From Flammeovirga sp. EKP202 (GTDB lineage Bacteria > Bacteroidota > Bacteroidia > Cytophagales > Flammeovirgaceae): a DNA stretch of 64,000 nt. Each line of letters begins with the position of its first letter. Positions within the stretch are counted from its first letter, which is position 1. The DNA lies in assembly GCF_014534745.1 (NCBI RefSeq), contig NZ_JACVVP010000018.1:62001-126000 (forward strand). The letters are read 5' to 3'. A program made the translations under genes and the position numbers. Below are positions 54,136 to 63,826 of this stretch, piece by piece. Under the pieces are notes generated by a model that made no database searches, had not been told where the DNA came from, and saw only the letters and a list, made by a program, of their open reading frames with translations.

Positions 54136-57100
54136 ATGAAAGTTTTTTTACATCTACTATTCGCTGTACTTATTAGTAGTACAACTTTACTTGCACAAAC
54201 CACAACATCTTCTATTGGAGGTTTAATCTCTGACGACAATGGAGAAACACTCATTGGTGCTACAATTCAAGCTTTGCATACACCATCTGGTACAAACTAC
54301 GGGATTACAACTCGTGCAGATGGTCGCTACTTTATCCCTGATATGCGTGTTGGCGGCCCATACAAAGTTACAGTTTCTTACGTGGGCTATGCACCAACCG
54401 TTTACAACGATGTTCAGTTATCATTAGGTAAAACCTTTAGACTTGATGTGGTTTTAAAGCCGGAAGCAGAAACATTAGAGGAAATCGAAATTACTGCGAC
54501 ACAAGGCCTTGCTAATTCTGAAGCAACAGGTGCCATGACAAACATCAACGAGACCACGCTTAGGGTAATGCCTACAATAAGTAGATCAGCTCAAGATTTT
54601 ACTCGTCTGACGCCTCAATCTGATGGAAACAGTTTCGGTGGTAGAAACAACCTCTACAACAACTTTTCATTAGATGGGTCTATCTTCAACAACTCATTTG
54701 GTCTAGATGCTGCTACTCCTGGTGGACAAACCAATTCGCAACCTGTTTCATTAGATGCAATTGAGCAAGTTCAAGTCTCATTAGCGCCATATGATGTTCG
54801 TCAAAGTGGTTTTACCGGTGCTGGTGTAAATGCGGTGACAAAATCGGGTACTAACGAATTTAAAGGTACTGCATATACCTACTTTAGAAATAACAGTATG
54901 ATTGGTGACAAAGTAGATGGAAATGAAATTACTAATCCTGACCTTTCATACAATCAAAGTGGTTTTAGTATTGGAGGTCCCATTTTAAAGAATAAATTAT
55001 TCTTCTTTGCAAATGCAGAATTCACAAGAAGATCTGACCCTGCAACAACTTATAGAGCAGCCAAGTCTGAGCAAGAAGCACAAGATGCTTTAGATGGTAA
55101 CATAAGTGGTGTTTCTAGAGTATTAGAACAAGATTTGATAGATGTAAGTAACATGCTAAGAGATCAGTATGGTTATGAAACTGGTCCTTTCCAAGATTAC
55201 AACCTCGACACTTACAATGATAAGTTTTTGGCTAAAATTGATTGGAATATTAATGAGTCACATACCTTCTCATTCCGTTATAATCATATGACTTCTTGGA
55301 GAGATAATTTACCTCACCCAATTGCCATTGCCCCTTCTTCTCGTGTGCCGTCTGTAAATACTATGCAATATCAAAATGCTGGTTATAGAATCCATAACAA
55401 TTTTGATTCATTTATGGCAGAATTAAATAGCCGTTTTGGTAATCAGTATTCAAATAAAGTACAAATTGGTTTTACAGCTTTCAAAGACGAAAGAACGTTA
55501 CCCAATGCGATGCCTTTCCCAATGGTTGACCTTACAAAAGGAGGCACAACCTATGCTTCATTTGGTTCTGAACAGTTCTCTGTAGAAAACAAATTAGATC
55601 AAAACGTCTTCCAGTTTACAGATAACTTTACTATTTACAAGAATAATCACACGATCACTTTAGGTACTAATTTTGAATACTTCGGTTTCAAAAATGCCTT
55701 CAATTTACAACGCTATGGTTATCCATTCTTTGGAGGATATGAATATACTAATGCTACAGCTTTACAAGGTGATTTAGATACGTATTTTAGTGGTTTCGGT
55801 GGATATGATGGCTACAGAGATGCCGTTACTTCTGCACCTGTAAAATCTGTTGATGTTAATGTCGCTCAATTCTCATTATATGCTCAAGATGAATGGAATG
55901 TCAATGACAACTTTACATTGACATATGGCTTGAGAATGGACATGCCAATTTATCTGACTGATGTTCAACCAAACCAACAGATCGCTGATTTTGAAGGATG
56001 GAGAGATCAAGATGATCAAGCTGCTAGGGTAGATGTCACTCAACTTCCATCAAACAAACCAATGTGGTCTCCAAGAGTAGGTTTCAACTATAATGTAAAT
56101 GGCGAAAACACTACTCAATTGAGAGGTGGTACTGGTCTTTTCACTGGTCGTATTCCATTTGTATGGATTTCCAACCAAGCTGCCAATTCACAATTTGACC
56201 CATTCTACACTTTCCAAATCAACGGAACTACTGAAGACTTCAGATTCCCTCAAGTTTGGAGAACAAACTTTGCCATTGACCATGAGTTACCTGGTGGTAT
56301 TATCGGTACTTTTGAAGCAATCTATACAAAAGACATGCACGCTGTTCAACATGTTAACTACAATATGGTGACCAACCGTGAAAGAGCGACAGGCGCCGAC
56401 AACAGAGAAATCTATCCTACTTCAGGTCCTCGTATCAAACCATTATGGGATAATGATGTAAGTGGTCCAGAAAGTTCATTTTTAGATGCAGGTATGATCA
56501 TGTTGGATAACACTGATAAAGGTTATCAGTACAGCCTTACTGCTCAATTGAAAAAACAATTCAAATCAGGTCTTTCATTAATGGCCGCTTATACTTTCTC
56601 TGAAGCAAAAGATGTAACGTCTAACCCTGGTGAGATTGCAGCAGATGCTTACCAAAGAAATGCAGTAGTCGGTAATCCTAATACACCTGGTTTGGCGTTC
56701 TCTCAATTTGGTTTAAAACATAGAATCATCGGTTCATTAGCCTACGCTATTAACTATGGACGTAAGAAGAACTTCGGAACTTCAATTGCTTTCTTTATGG
56801 AGGCTGCTCAAGGCAATAGATTCTCGTATACGTATGCTGGTGATATGAATAGAGATGGAATCGTTGGTAACGATCTTATCTACATCCCTGCAGATGCTTC
56901 TGAAATCAAACTAGTCAACATTGTTGATGGTAATGGAAATGTAGTGAAGTCAGCAGAACAACAATGGACAGAATTAGAAGCATATATTAATCAAGATGAT
57001 TATTTAAGTAGCCGTAAAGGTCAATATGCCGAAAGAAATGGTGGTATCTCTCCTTGGTATACTCAAATTGACATGAAGATTCTTCAGGATTTTAATATCA

Positions 57101-57351
57101 TGGCAGGTGGAAAGAAAAACACTCTTCAAGTCTCTTTTGATATTCAGAACTTAGGTAACTTAATTAGCTCTTCTTGGGGTGTACGTCAAAATGTGGCAAA
57201 CGATAGATTTATCGACTTCATCGGCTATGACTCAGGTGATGCTAACTTACCTACCTATCAGTTCTCTGGTGGTAATACATCCTTTGTCAACAATACTTCA
57301 TTAGATTCTAGATGGAGAATGCAAATTGGTTTAAGATATATCTTTAACTAA
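54136..57351 (+). CDS. Oar-like TonB-dependent outer-membrane receptor
   Basis: 1071 residues. Signal peptide (to TTLLAQ), then a carboxypeptidase-regulatory-like domain (about 28-110: SSIGGLISDDNGETLIGATI ... GRYFIPDMRVGGPYKVTVSYVGYAP), a plug-like domain with LRVMPTISRSAQDFTRLTPQ and FTGAGVNAVTKSGTNEFKGT, and a 22-strand-type barrel ending MQIGLRYIFN. This is the Oar group of TonB-linked proteins, not the SusC group: there is no SusD partner. Oar-like receptors move substrates or proteins through the outer membrane, and the substrate cannot be read from sequence. Monocistronic, with a perfect terminator at 57429. Confidence 0.92.
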   Translation: MKVFLHLLFAVLISSTTLLAQTTTSSIGGLISDDNGETLIGATIQALHTPSGTNYGITTRADGRYFIPDMRVGGPYKVTVSYVGYAPTVYNDVQLSLGKTFRLDVVLKPEAETLEEIEITATQGLANSEATGAMTNINETTLRVMPTISRSAQDFTRLTPQSDGNSFGGRNNLYNNFSLDGSIFNNSFGLDAATPGGQTNSQPVSLDAIEQVQVSLAPYDVRQSGFTGAGVNAVTKSGTNEFKGTAYTYFRNNSMIGDKVDGNEITNPDLSYNQSGFSIGGPILKNKLFFFANAEFTRRSDPATTYRAAKSEQEAQDALDGNISGVSRVLEQDLIDVSNMLRDQYGYETGPFQDYNLDTYNDKFLAKIDWNINESHTFSFRYNHMTSWRDNLPHPIAIAPSSRVPSVNTMQYQNAGYRIHNNFDSFMAELNSRFGNQYSNKVQIGFTAFKDERTLPNAMPFPMVDLTKGGTTYASFGSEQFSVENKLDQNVFQFTDNFTIYKNNHTITLGTNFEYFGFKNAFNLQRYGYPFFGGYEYTNATALQGDLDTYFSGFGGYDGYRDAVTSAPVKSVDVNVAQFSLYAQDEWNVNDNFTLTYGLRMDMPIYLTDVQPNQQIADFEGWRDQDDQAARVDVTQLPSNKPMWSPRVGFNYNVNGENTTQLRGGTGLFTGRIPFVWISNQAANSQFDPFYTFQINGTTEDFRFPQVWRTNFAIDHELPGGIIGTFEAIYTKDMHAVQHVNYNMVTNRERATGADNREIYPTSGPRIKPLWDNDVSGPESSFLDAGMIMLDNTDKGYQYSLTAQLKKQFKSGLSLMAAYTFSEAKDVTSNPGEIAADAYQRNAVVGNPNTPGLAFSQFGLKHRIIGSLAYAINYGRKKNFGTSIAFFMEAAQGNRFSYTYAGDMNRDGIVGNDLIYIPADASEIKLVNIVDGNGNVVKSAEQQWTELEAYINQDDYLSSRKGQYAERNGGISPWYTQIDMKILQDFNIMAGGKKNTLQVSFDIQNLGNLISSSWGVRQNVANDRFIDFIGYDSGDANLPTYQFSGGNTSFVNNTSLDSRWRMQIGLRYIFN

Positions 57352-57428
57352 AAAAATGAATTACTCATCACAAAATAATTGTTGAGTAATTCATTAAATA
57401 AATATTAGAATTAGAAAATCAGAATTTA

Positions 57429-57459
57429 AAAACCCCATATGCATTACATATGGGGTTTT
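57429..57459. terminator. Perfect bidirectional terminator
   Basis: AAAACCCCATATG and CATATGGGGTTTT form a 13-pair perfect stem with a five-base loop CATTA, with A-run and T-run flanks. It serves the convergent TonB receptor and SRPBCC-like genes. Confidence 0.9.
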
Positions 57460-57506
57460 GATTTGATAATGAATAAATACTACTGTTCAATCTTTATATG
57501 TTTATG

Positions 57507-58103
57507 TTATAAACTACTGACATCGTACTTTTGTTTTAAATGTTCGATGTTTTTATGGTTCACATTTTCGCCCGTAAGCACGTAATGCTGAATACCCACC
57601 AAGTAGTCTTTCAAATCATCTTTCATAAATGGTCTCATCACATCTCCCAAGAAGAATGGGGTTGTTTCATATTGAAATGAAAAAATGAGCTCACATGTAT
57701 TTGCATCCTTCGGTATCAGCTTATATTCTGCAAAGGATTCATTTTCTTTTAATGGTGTACCATGAACATGAAATACTTTCACTCTAAATGAATAATCGTC
57801 TGGTTGAAAATCAACTTGCTTTTCATGAATATATGATGTCCCTTCGTGGTTAAAATTACATACTCTCTCTGCTCCTTCTCCTGATTTTTCAGTACCATTG
57901 ATCAAAGAAGAGCTTACAATGTTCGGGTTCGTTTTTGCTATTCCTCCAAAATCTTCTCCTACAACTGCCCATACTTTATCTACCCTTGCAGGAATATATT
58001 GTCTAATTGTAATTTTATTTGTGCGCTGTCTCGTAAAAATAAATGATGTCAGACCAGTAAGAATAATAATCGATGCGATAAATAATAGATATTTCTTCTT
58101 CAT
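57507..58103 (-). CDS. Membrane-anchored SRPBCC (START-like) domain protein
   Basis: 198 residues. An N-terminal membrane helix (KYLLFIASIIILTGLTSFIF) is followed by a SRPBCC/polyketide-cyclase-like domain: ITIRQYIPARVDKVWAVVGEDFGGIAKTNPNIVSS, the typical 'i.apae.VW....df..' opening, then GEGAERVC, and a long C-terminal helix (RPFMKDDLKDYLVGIQHYVLTG). These folds bind hydrophobic ligands in a deep cavity. No catalytic residue can be assigned. Single gene. Confidence 0.8.
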   Translation of the reverse strand: MKKKYLLFIASIIILTGLTSFIFTRQRTNKITIRQYIPARVDKVWAVVGEDFGGIAKTNPNIVSSSLINGTEKSGEGAERVCNFNHEGTSYIHEKQVDFQPDDYSFRVKVFHVHGTPLKENESFAEYKLIPKDANTCELIFSFQYETTPFFLGDVMRPFMKDDLKDYLVGIQHYVLTGENVNHKNIEHLKQKYDVSSL

Positions 58104-58337
58104 GATTTCGATGTTTTTAGATTAATTCAATTTCCTAATACAAATATCAATTTATCTAAAAAAATACAGTTGGCAATTTAGCCTAAACAGTTGGTCAAAT
58201 AGCCCAAACCGTTAAACAAAACAACTTCACAATACAGCAACAACAATTCAACTCACTGTTTACCAATCATTAAGAGAATAAAATTGGATGTTAGTTTAAC
58301 ATTAACCATATTTATATAAACCTAATTTTTGTACGTC

Positions 58338-58622
58338 ATGAAAAGCATAAAAGATTACATACTAAATTTTATTATTGGTGTATTTCCCTTTTTAGCATTA
58401 GCTTATCACCTCTTTTTCGTGCATCAAGCATATAAGATAAAAGGGTTACTCGTTGCAGCATTCTCATTTTTCACACCTCTTCTTAGTGATACGTTCTGGT
58501 TTTTCTATACCATGCAACTCAATGGCTTCAGATTAAGCCACACCATAGGAATTGTAGGGATATTCGCTGGAATTCTTTGGTATTACTGGGGGAAAGATGA
58601 AGTTCCTCAACATCATTCATAA
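58338..58622 (+). CDS. Small hypothetical membrane protein
   Basis: 94 residues from the ATG at 58338 (a TTG three codons earlier is possible but less likely). Three hydrophobic segments (about 9-27, 35-55 and 70-88) suggest three membrane helices: YILNFIIGVFPFLALAYHLF, LLVAAFSFFTPLLSDTFWFF, and TIGIVGIFAGILWYYWG. No motif is recognised. It has its own strong terminator, which supports its being a real gene. Confidence 0.65.
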   Translation: MKSIKDYILNFIIGVFPFLALAYHLFFVHQAYKIKGLLVAAFSFFTPLLSDTFWFFYTMQLNGFRLSHTIGIVGIFAGILWYYWGKDEVPQHHS

Positions 58623-58649
58623 TAATACAAAGTATTGAAATGAAACAAC

Positions 58650-58690
58650 AAACCCTCAGAAGCAATTAAAAACTTCTGAGGGTTTATTTA
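58650..58690 (+). terminator. Intrinsic terminator after the small membrane protein
   Basis: A perfect 13-pair stem (AAACCCTCAGAAG and complement), ten-base loop, then TTTATTTATA. It can also work weakly in the other direction. Confidence 0.88.
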
Positions 58691-58879
58691 TAAGTACCAA
58701 GACAAAATTATATACTACTAATTCTATTTATTGTTTTGCGATTACTTCCTTCAAAAAACTTTCAATAGAACCACTATTAATGCGTTTTTTAGCGTTGTAC
58801 TCACAAAAAATAAATTAGAATTAACTATGATTTATTTTTGGCTTAGTACTTATCATCAATACGATGCATTCAAAAGACA

Positions 58880-59293
58880 CTACAACTTGTCGATAATGTT
58901 CTCCATTAATAACAATTGTAGTTCTTGTACTTCTTTTCTATTGTACTCTTTGATTGCAATTGATATGGTCTCTCCATTTTTCAATTTAATCAAAAGTGTA
59001 TCTTTCTGGAGAATACAAGAATTGAGCGTATTAAACCTTAGTTTTAAGCCTTTATTATTCCCCAGTTTTAAGAAAATCTGCTTTGTATTCCACTCCACAT
59101 AATTCTTAAACCACCAAACTCTACTTTGGTACGCTAATAAAATAACAAAGCCTCCTACGATAAAAGTATTTTCAAGAAATTCAGAAATCCCAAAGTTCTC
59201 TGAAAAACTCCCAATTGCAACCAATAAAAAACTTATAGTTAATACAATTTTTTCCACAAAAGGTGGAATATGATAGATCCTAATTTTCTTCAT
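58880..59293 (-). CDS. Small hypothetical membrane protein with PH-like tail
   Basis: 137 residues, unrecognised. Two membrane helices (about 15-33, IVLTISFLLVAIGSF, and 41-58, TFIVGGFVILLAYQS) are followed by a beta-rich tail: KQIFLKLGNNKGLKLRFNTLNSCILQKDTLLIKLKNGETISIAI, which has the look of a small PH-like domain. A plus-strand frame covering the same bases (58731-59102) reads as low-complexity hydrophobic sequence and is treated as a shadow. It lies downstream of rpoA, in the place where rplQ would normally be, with a terminator between. Confidence 0.65.
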   Translation of the reverse strand: MKKIRIYHIPPFVEKIVLTISFLLVAIGSFSENFGISEFLENTFIVGGFVILLAYQSRVWWFKNYVEWNTKQIFLKLGNNKGLKLRFNTLNSCILQKDTLLIKLKNGETISIAIKEYNRKEVQELQLLLMENIIDKL

Positions 59294-59300
59294 CCTCTAA

Positions 59301-59338
59301 AAATAAAAAAAGCTGACAAGTTATGCACTCATCAGCTT
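59301..59338 (-). terminator. Intrinsic terminator of rpoA
   Basis: Minus strand: AAGCTGA-loop-TCAGCTT followed by TTTTTTATTTTTA, 24 bases past the rpoA stop. It shows that rpoA ends its own transcript. Confidence 0.8.
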
Positions 59339-59362
59339 CATATATTATAATAAGATTATTTC

Positions 59363-60358
59363 TTACTTCTCACCTAAACGGTATTTAGAAACATCCATAC
59401 CGAAAGTTAAATCTCTTTCAGATAATAATTCTTCAAGTTCTGTAAGTGTTTTCTTACCGAAGTTTCTGAATTTCATCAAGTCACGGATTTCTAAAGATAC
59501 CAAATCACCAAGTGTCTTCACTTCACCAGCTTTTAAACTGTTGTAAGCACGAACTGATAATTCAAGATCAGCAATAGAAGTCTCAAGAATAGCACGTCTC
59601 TTGATTTCTGCTGGATCTAATTCCACTTCGCTCTCTCTCTTATGGATTTCGAACGTAATGTCCTTATCAGTGATTTGAGCAAAATGTTGGATTAAGATAT
59701 TAGCACCACCTTGTAAAGCTTCTTGAGGGTCAATAGAACCGTCAGTTTCAATAGTGATAGTTAATTTCTCATAGTCAGTACGTTGCTCCACACGAGTGTT
59801 CTCCACATGGTATTCTACGTTTTTGATTGGAGTGAATACCGCATCGATAGCAATAACACCTACACCTTCAGTAGACTCAGGAAGTTTTTGCTCTTTTGCT
59901 TCAACGTAACCTCTACCACTTTGGATAGTTAATTCCATCTTAAGGCTTGCGTTCTCAAGGTTACAGATCACTAAATCTGGATTCAAGATGGTAAAGTCCT
60001 CCGTATATTGTGCAATATCACCTGCAGTAAATTGGTTTTTACCGCTAAAATCAATGCTGATTTTTTGAGATGGCTCCTCTGCGAAACGCTTGAAACGTAC
60101 TTGCTTAAGGTTAAGTACAACTTCAGCAACTTCTTCGATAATACCACTAATCTTAGATGATTCTTGTACGACATTTGGGAACTTAACGCCCGTAATCGCA
60201 TATCCTTCAAGAGATGAAAGTAGTACTCTTCTGAAAGAGTTTCCAATCGTTGCTCCGAAACCTCTTTCTAATGGTTTAAATTCAAAAAGACCTTTATTAT
60301 CATTATCGGTCTTCTCCATTACTACTTTATCTGGCTTTTGGAAAGATAGTACTGACAT
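59363..60358 (-). CDS. rpoA: RNA polymerase alpha subunit, outside the ribosomal protein cluster
   Basis: 331 residues, full length. N-terminal assembly domain: FEFKPLERGFGATIGNSFRRVLLSSLEGYAITGVKFPNV, LNLKQVRFKRF, SGRGYVEA, VFTPIKNVEYHVENTRVEQRTDYEKLTITIETDGS. C-terminal domain binding UP elements and activators: AILETSIADLELSVRAYNSLKAGEVKTLGDLV ... FRNFGKKTLTELEELL. Nothing is broken. The position is odd: rpoA normally lies between rpsD and rplQ, but here a membrane protein gene lies downstream and a hybrid kinase upstream, and it has its own terminator. NSFRR stands where NALRR or NSLRR is usual. It may be a second alpha gene or a relocated sole copy. The window cannot tell. Confidence 0.96.
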   Translation of the reverse strand: MSVLSFQKPDKVVMEKTDNDNKGLFEFKPLERGFGATIGNSFRRVLLSSLEGYAITGVKFPNVVQESSKISGIIEEVAEVVLNLKQVRFKRFAEEPSQKISIDFSGKNQFTAGDIAQYTEDFTILNPDLVICNLENASLKMELTIQSGRGYVEAKEQKLPESTEGVGVIAIDAVFTPIKNVEYHVENTRVEQRTDYEKLTITIETDGSIDPQEALQGGANILIQHFAQITDKDITFEIHKRESEVELDPAEIKRRAILETSIADLELSVRAYNSLKAGEVKTLGDLVSLEIRDLMKFRNFGKKTLTELEELLSERDLTFGMDVSKYRLGEK

Positions 60359-60580
60359 ATTTATTTTTCTACTTTGAAATTATATTCCTGTTCAAAACTA
60401 ATTCTAAACGAACTATTTTTTTCACTTTTGGATGAAGTGAAAAAGCCTAATCAAGAAAATGATTATAGTCAATTCTCAATTAGCCCACAAATTACTAAAA
60501 TAGCGAGTACAAAAAAAAGCTTTTTCCTTACCTTTTTTCAGAATAATGTTGAATCTTTAAATTTATTTGGCTTTGAGGTG

Positions 60581-60606
60581 AAAAAGAAGGCCTTCTTCAA
60601 GGCCTT
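60581..60606 (-). terminator. Intrinsic terminator overlapping the end of the hybrid kinase gene
   Basis: Minus strand: AAGGCCTTGAAGAAGGCCTT (an eight-pair stem with four-base loop) followed by CTTTTTC. It starts within the last codon, which makes it unusually tight. Confidence 0.7.
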
Positions 60607-63600
60607 AAAGGTATTTCATAATAGATTTTTGCAATTCTTCTTGACCATAAGGTTTAGGAATACAGCCGTTCATTCCTGCCTTAAAATATTTTTTTACAAG
60701 ATCAGGTTGTGAATTGGCTGTTATGGCAATAATTGGCTTTTGTATGTTCAGATCATTACGGATAATTTCAGTAGCTTCTACCCCATCCATTTCGGGCATT
60801 TGAATATCCATTAAAATTAAATCATAATTATTGACCTTGACCAAGTCTACTGCAATTTTACCATTTTCTGCTTCATCAATTTCCAGATCCCATTGCTCCA
60901 AAATCCCTCTTAATAGTAGTATATTAAAAGGATTATCCTCTACTATCAGTACTTTCTTTTGATTATTTTCAAGCGGCTCTGGCTCTGCTTCTTTTGATAT
61001 CAACTTGTCATTGGTCAAAAACTTCTTGATGGTCATTTCAAACTCATCAAGATCAAATGGCTTCGCTACGCAAGCATTCATACCACTCATTCGATAGAGT
61101 TTTTGATCATCAGCTCCTGAATTGGCTGTTAAAGCAATGATTGGTAAATTTTCATCAAATTTTTGTCGGATCAGTTTCGTGGCTTCTATTCCATCCATTA
61201 CGGGCATTTGAATGTCCATCAGTACAATATCAAAAGTATGTTCCTCGAACTTTTCTACTGCCTCTTTTCCATTTTCAGCTGTAACGATTTCCATCCCCCA
61301 ACCCTCTAAAATATTGACAACGAGAAGCTGGTTAAACATGTTATCTTCTACTACAAGTACCTTCTTTCCTTGCCACCCTTCCTTTGGTTTTTGAATGATA
61401 TTTTCATCCTCATTGTTGAGTGAAAATACATCGTGTATGATTTTCTTAAGTTGTCCTACTTTAAATGGCTTAGGAATACAACCATTCATACCAACTTCTA
61501 AAAAGGTTTTTTCTATTTCTTCCGTTAAGTGAGCTGAAAAAGCAATGATAGGGATTGATTTTTCTTGATTCTTCCTAATTATTTTGGTCGTTTCAATGCC
61601 GTCCATTTTAGGCATTTTTATATCCATCAAAATAAGGTCAAAATCCACTTTCTCAATCTCTTCTAATGCTTGGTAGCCATCATCTGATTTATGCACCTCT
61701 AAACCCCATTCTGTCAAGATTGATGTCACTAATAATTGGTTGAACTCATTATCCTCAACTACTAATATTCTCTTCCCTTTCCATGGTGATAAATCTACCT
61801 CATGTTCATCTACTACATCTTTATTAATCAGCAGTTTGTACAATTCATTTTGAAGGTCATCTTGTTGGAAAGGTTTCGTCACACAAGAATTCATACCGAT
61901 CTGCTTATAATAGGCCAAATCGTCCTTCATGGCATTGGCCGTTAAAGCAATGATAGGAGTACCTATTTGGAGGGTATTTCTTATGTAATTGGTTGCTTCA
62001 ATACCATCCATAACGGGCATCTGTATGTCCATCAGAATAATATCAAAAGTATGTGTTTTTAATATATTGATGGCTTCCTCACCATTGTTTACCATTTCAA
62101 TCTGCAATTTCCATTGGTTCAATATATTTTCTGCCAATAGTTGATTGAATTGGTTATCCTCCACCACCAATACCTTAAATTCACTCCAGTCTACTTCTTC
62201 TGGTACATCCAATGCGGACTTATCACTTTCTACATCATCACACATTTCAAATGGTATATTGACTGTAAATGTAGAGCCTACACCCACTTCACTTTCCACT
62301 ACAATCGTACCTCCCATCAATTCAACAAGGCTTCTACTAATTGTTAAGCCCAAGCCTGTCCCTCCAAACTTACGGGTAACCGAGGCGTCTGCCTGAGAAA
62401 AACCATCAAAAATTGACTCATGTTTTTCTTTCGGAATTCCCTCTCCTGTATCAATGACTTTAAAACAAACGAATTGTTTGTCATCTTCCACTTTATCCAA
62501 CATCACCTCTAAACGAACTTCTCCTTTTGTTGTAAACTTAATCGCATTACTGACCAAATTGGTCAATACTTGATTCAATCTGTAAGGATCTCCAAGGATC
62601 GTTGGATGAACGTTATCGTCCCAAACATGCTTTAAAACAATATTCTTTTCAGTGGCTCTGATGGATAGTGACTTCACAAAAAGACTTATCTTCTCTTTTA
62701 AATCAAAATCGATAAACTCAATTTCAAGTTTTTCCGATTCAATTTTAGAGATATCTAATACATCATTAATCACTACTAGAAGGTTCTCAGCAGACGTTCT
62801 TATCGCCTCAATAAATTCGGTTTGTTTAGGAAGTAAAGGTGTTTTTATCAATAAGTTAGAAAGACCAATAATTGCATTCATTGGTGTTCTTAATTCGTGT
62901 GATGTATTGGCAATAAATCGCTCTTTGATTCTTGCCGATTCAAGTGCTTTTTGACGAGCATTTTCTAGTGTTTCTTCCATCTCTTTACGAAGTGAAATAT
63001 CCACACCAACAGAAGTATAACCTTGTACTTCCCCATCTGCGTCTTGTATAGCAATGACGGTTTGCAGTAACCAAACTTTTTTACCCGTTTTACTAACTAT
63101 ACTAAATTCATAGACATCTTTATCAATTTTCTCCACCAGCTGCCTTCTAAACTTTCTCGTAATGTCAGCCCTTTGGTCGGATGAAATTAGGTTAAAGAAC
63201 ACTTTCCCATTGAGCTCTTCTTCTGAGTACCCCGTTATTTTCATAGAAGCAGGGTTCACATAGAGTAATTTCCCCTCTAAATCACAACGGCTGATCATCT
63301 CTGAAGCATTCTCAACAAGTCCTCTGTAAAGTGTTTCTTTCTTTTGAATATCTGTTTTCTGTGCTTTCAACCGAACGGTCATTTCCTTCAACTCGTTCAA
63401 GTTGATTTCATTCATTTTCAATAGTTGAATAGCATCAGGAGTAGGGTCATTTAATGCAAAATCCGTGAGAGCAAGTTTGTGTTTCACCAACTCATCAGTG
63501 GTATTCATCCAAGGAGAACCCAGAAAAATCAGTTGACTTTCCTCTTCCAATAAAATCAGTTGACCTCTGAGTACAAGTTCTCTTTCCTTGTTTTGAAATA

Positions 63601-63823
63601 CGAAAACTTTTTTCAGTTGCGTACAAATAGCGTCAAACTCCATTTTAATACTCCAGGGCCTTGCCATTTTGAGTACCTCCTCTAAACTTTTATCTACAGA
63701 ATTAGGGAAGAGCTTGTCTAAACTTTTCCCTACTGATATAATTTTTAAGTCCTTATCGACGATAAAATAAAATGGAGATATTAAATTAATATCTAAATCT
63801 GCTTTCCCTACTTTGATATCCAT
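60605..63823 (-). CDS. Hybrid histidine kinase: HNOBA-PAS-HK-four receivers (H-NOX partner)
   Basis: 1072 residues, soluble. Residues 1-140 match the heme-NO-binding-associated (HNOBA) domain of guanylate cyclases: ISPFYFIVDKDLKIISVGKS, LRGQLILLEEESQLIFLGSP, LTDFALNDPTPDAIQLLKM. A short coiled coil, then a PAS domain (about 165-285), HisKA with His309 in NTSHELRTPMNAIIGLSN, and an HATPase with LVSNAIKFT, DTGEGIP and FGGTGLGLTIS. Four receiver domains follow (about 545-660, 680-795, 815-930, 950-1070), each with its acidic pair, the phospho-acceptor in MDI.MP and the Lys of KP(F/Y). There is no HPt and no DNA-binding output. It begins 3 bases after an H-NOX gene, so nitric oxide is the likely signal. 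Confidence 0.93.
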   Translation of the reverse strand: MDIKVGKADLDINLISPFYFIVDKDLKIISVGKSLDKLFPNSVDKSLEEVLKMARPWSIKMEFDAICTQLKKVFVFQNKERELVLRGQLILLEEESQLIFLGSPWMNTTDELVKHKLALTDFALNDPTPDAIQLLKMNEINLNELKEMTVRLKAQKTDIQKKETLYRGLVENASEMISRCDLEGKLLYVNPASMKITGYSEEELNGKVFFNLISSDQRADITRKFRRQLVEKIDKDVYEFSIVSKTGKKVWLLQTVIAIQDADGEVQGYTSVGVDISLRKEMEETLENARQKALESARIKERFIANTSHELRTPMNAIIGLSNLLIKTPLLPKQTEFIEAIRTSAENLLVVINDVLDISKIESEKLEIEFIDFDLKEKISLFVKSLSIRATEKNIVLKHVWDDNVHPTILGDPYRLNQVLTNLVSNAIKFTTKGEVRLEVMLDKVEDDKQFVCFKVIDTGEGIPKEKHESIFDGFSQADASVTRKFGGTGLGLTISRSLVELMGGTIVVESEVGVGSTFTVNIPFEMCDDVESDKSALDVPEEVDWSEFKVLVVEDNQFNQLLAENILNQWKLQIEMVNNGEEAINILKTHTFDIILMDIQMPVMDGIEATNYIRNTLQIGTPIIALTANAMKDDLAYYKQIGMNSCVTKPFQQDDLQNELYKLLINKDVVDEHEVDLSPWKGKRILVVEDNEFNQLLVTSILTEWGLEVHKSDDGYQALEEIEKVDFDLILMDIKMPKMDGIETTKIIRKNQEKSIPIIAFSAHLTEEIEKTFLEVGMNGCIPKPFKVGQLKKIIHDVFSLNNEDENIIQKPKEGWQGKKVLVVEDNMFNQLLVVNILEGWGMEIVTAENGKEAVEKFEEHTFDIVLMDIQMPVMDGIEATKLIRQKFDENLPIIALTANSGADDQKLYRMSGMNACVAKPFDLDEFEMTIKKFLTNDKLISKEAEPEPLENNQKKVLIVEDNPFNILLLRGILEQWDLEIDEAENGKIAVDLVKVNNYDLILMDIQMPEMDGVEATEIIRNDLNIQKPIIAITANSQPDLVKKYFKAGMNGCIPKPYGQEELQKSIMKYL

Positions 63824-63826
63824 GAA

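Noticed and set aside
54136-57351. TonB-dependent receptor as the SusC of the carrageenan locus
   Set aside because: Its domain pattern is Oar-like, no SusD gene follows, and it is over 5 kb away on the opposite strand in its own transcription unit.
58731-59102. Plus-strand 123-codon frame
   Set aside because: It lies mostly antisense to the membrane protein gene at 58880-59293. Its product is Phe/Ser/Leu-rich without domain character, as expected from reading the complement of an AT-rich gene.
58880-60358. rpoA as the end of a ribosomal protein operon
   Set aside because: Neither rpsD, rpsK nor rpsM lies upstream and rplQ does not lie downstream. A terminator ends the gene directly and a kinase gene with its own terminator precedes it.
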